Below the pieces are notes generated by a model that searched no databases, was not told the DNA's origin, and saw only the letters and a list, made by a program, of their open reading frames with translations. From Prevotellaceae bacterium (GTDB taxonomy: Bacteria > Bacteroidota > Bacteroidia > Bacteroidales > UBA932), in contig JAIRMK010000146.1 of NCBI GenBank assembly GCA_031258755.1, forward strand, positions 1-35,355: a DNA stretch of 35,355 nt, written 5' to 3'. Positions within the stretch are counted from its first letter, which is position 1, and each line of letters begins with the position of its first letter. The position numbers were made by a program, and so were the translations under genes. Shown one piece after another: positions 35,189 through 35,355 of this stretch.

Positions 35189-35355
35189 ATGGGAAAGATA
35201 AAGAAATTGGAATTAATGGATACCCAACGTGTTGTGCTCGAGAGCGGCTTCCGCAATGGCACGAGCCACTGTTTTCGCATGCGGTGCCGCGCGGTTCTTC
35301 TCAAGGCCGACGGGCTGTCTTCGGCAAAGGCAGGGGAACAGACGGAAATGAGTTT
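35189..35355 (+). mobile_element. 5' end of IS630-family-like transposase (partial)
   Basis: MGKIKKLELMDTQRVVLESGFRNGTSHCFRMRCRAVLLKADGLSSAKAGEQTEMS resembles IS630 N-terminal HTH region; runs off window. Confidence 0.6.

Noticed and set aside
30470-35355. attR copy of the tRNA-Leu 3' end
   Set aside because: No matching copy recognised by eye before the window end; the right boundary must be outside.

Overview
The window is a Bacteroidetes-type chromosome segment (about 1-9470) followed by most of a temperate siphovirus-like prophage (about 9480 to 35.2 kb), with the start of an IS630-like transposase at the right edge. Host genes: DUF2156 C-terminus, GNAT, secreted FISUMP-like protein, RecD-like helicase, carboxypeptidase-regulatory-domain protein, NfeD-like protease, CorA, MqnA, cysteine synthase, OmpR-family regulator and tRNA-Leu(CAG). 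The tRNA is the likely integration locus. Prophage order: AT-rich leftward immunity/conversion genes (coiled-coil protein, DUF4468 protein, TIR/NDT-like effector, CI-like repressor), a divergent control region, Rha, small early ORFs, replication (initiator, intein-containing DnaB, DnaA domain IV-like protein), ParB plus TAGT-like glycosyltransferase, TerS, TerL, portal, protease, MCP, connector/tail genes, tape measure and a tail protein. No integrase or lysis gene is visible, so the right prophage end lies outside the window. The most notable observation is that the TIR/NDT-like effector and the prohead protease, about 14 kb apart, end in nearly the same 21-residue C-terminal peptide (KNKPDDTRKSINQLFKKHIEN versus KGKPDNTRKSINQLFIKNVKK). 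This suggests a capsid-targeting tag on a virion-packaged effector. The same effector also shares an N-terminal motif with the adjacent repressor. Other leads: a candidate pseudoknotted RNA with an intrinsic terminator downstream of a promoter overlapping a putative operator, three putative repressor operators, a DnaB intein, a 30-bp palindrome beside the ParB-like gene, an MCP precursor with a signal-peptide-like segment, and a reverse-strand small membrane gene with its own promoter inside the tail module. All calls come from reading the sequence and ORF translations; no database searches were run.
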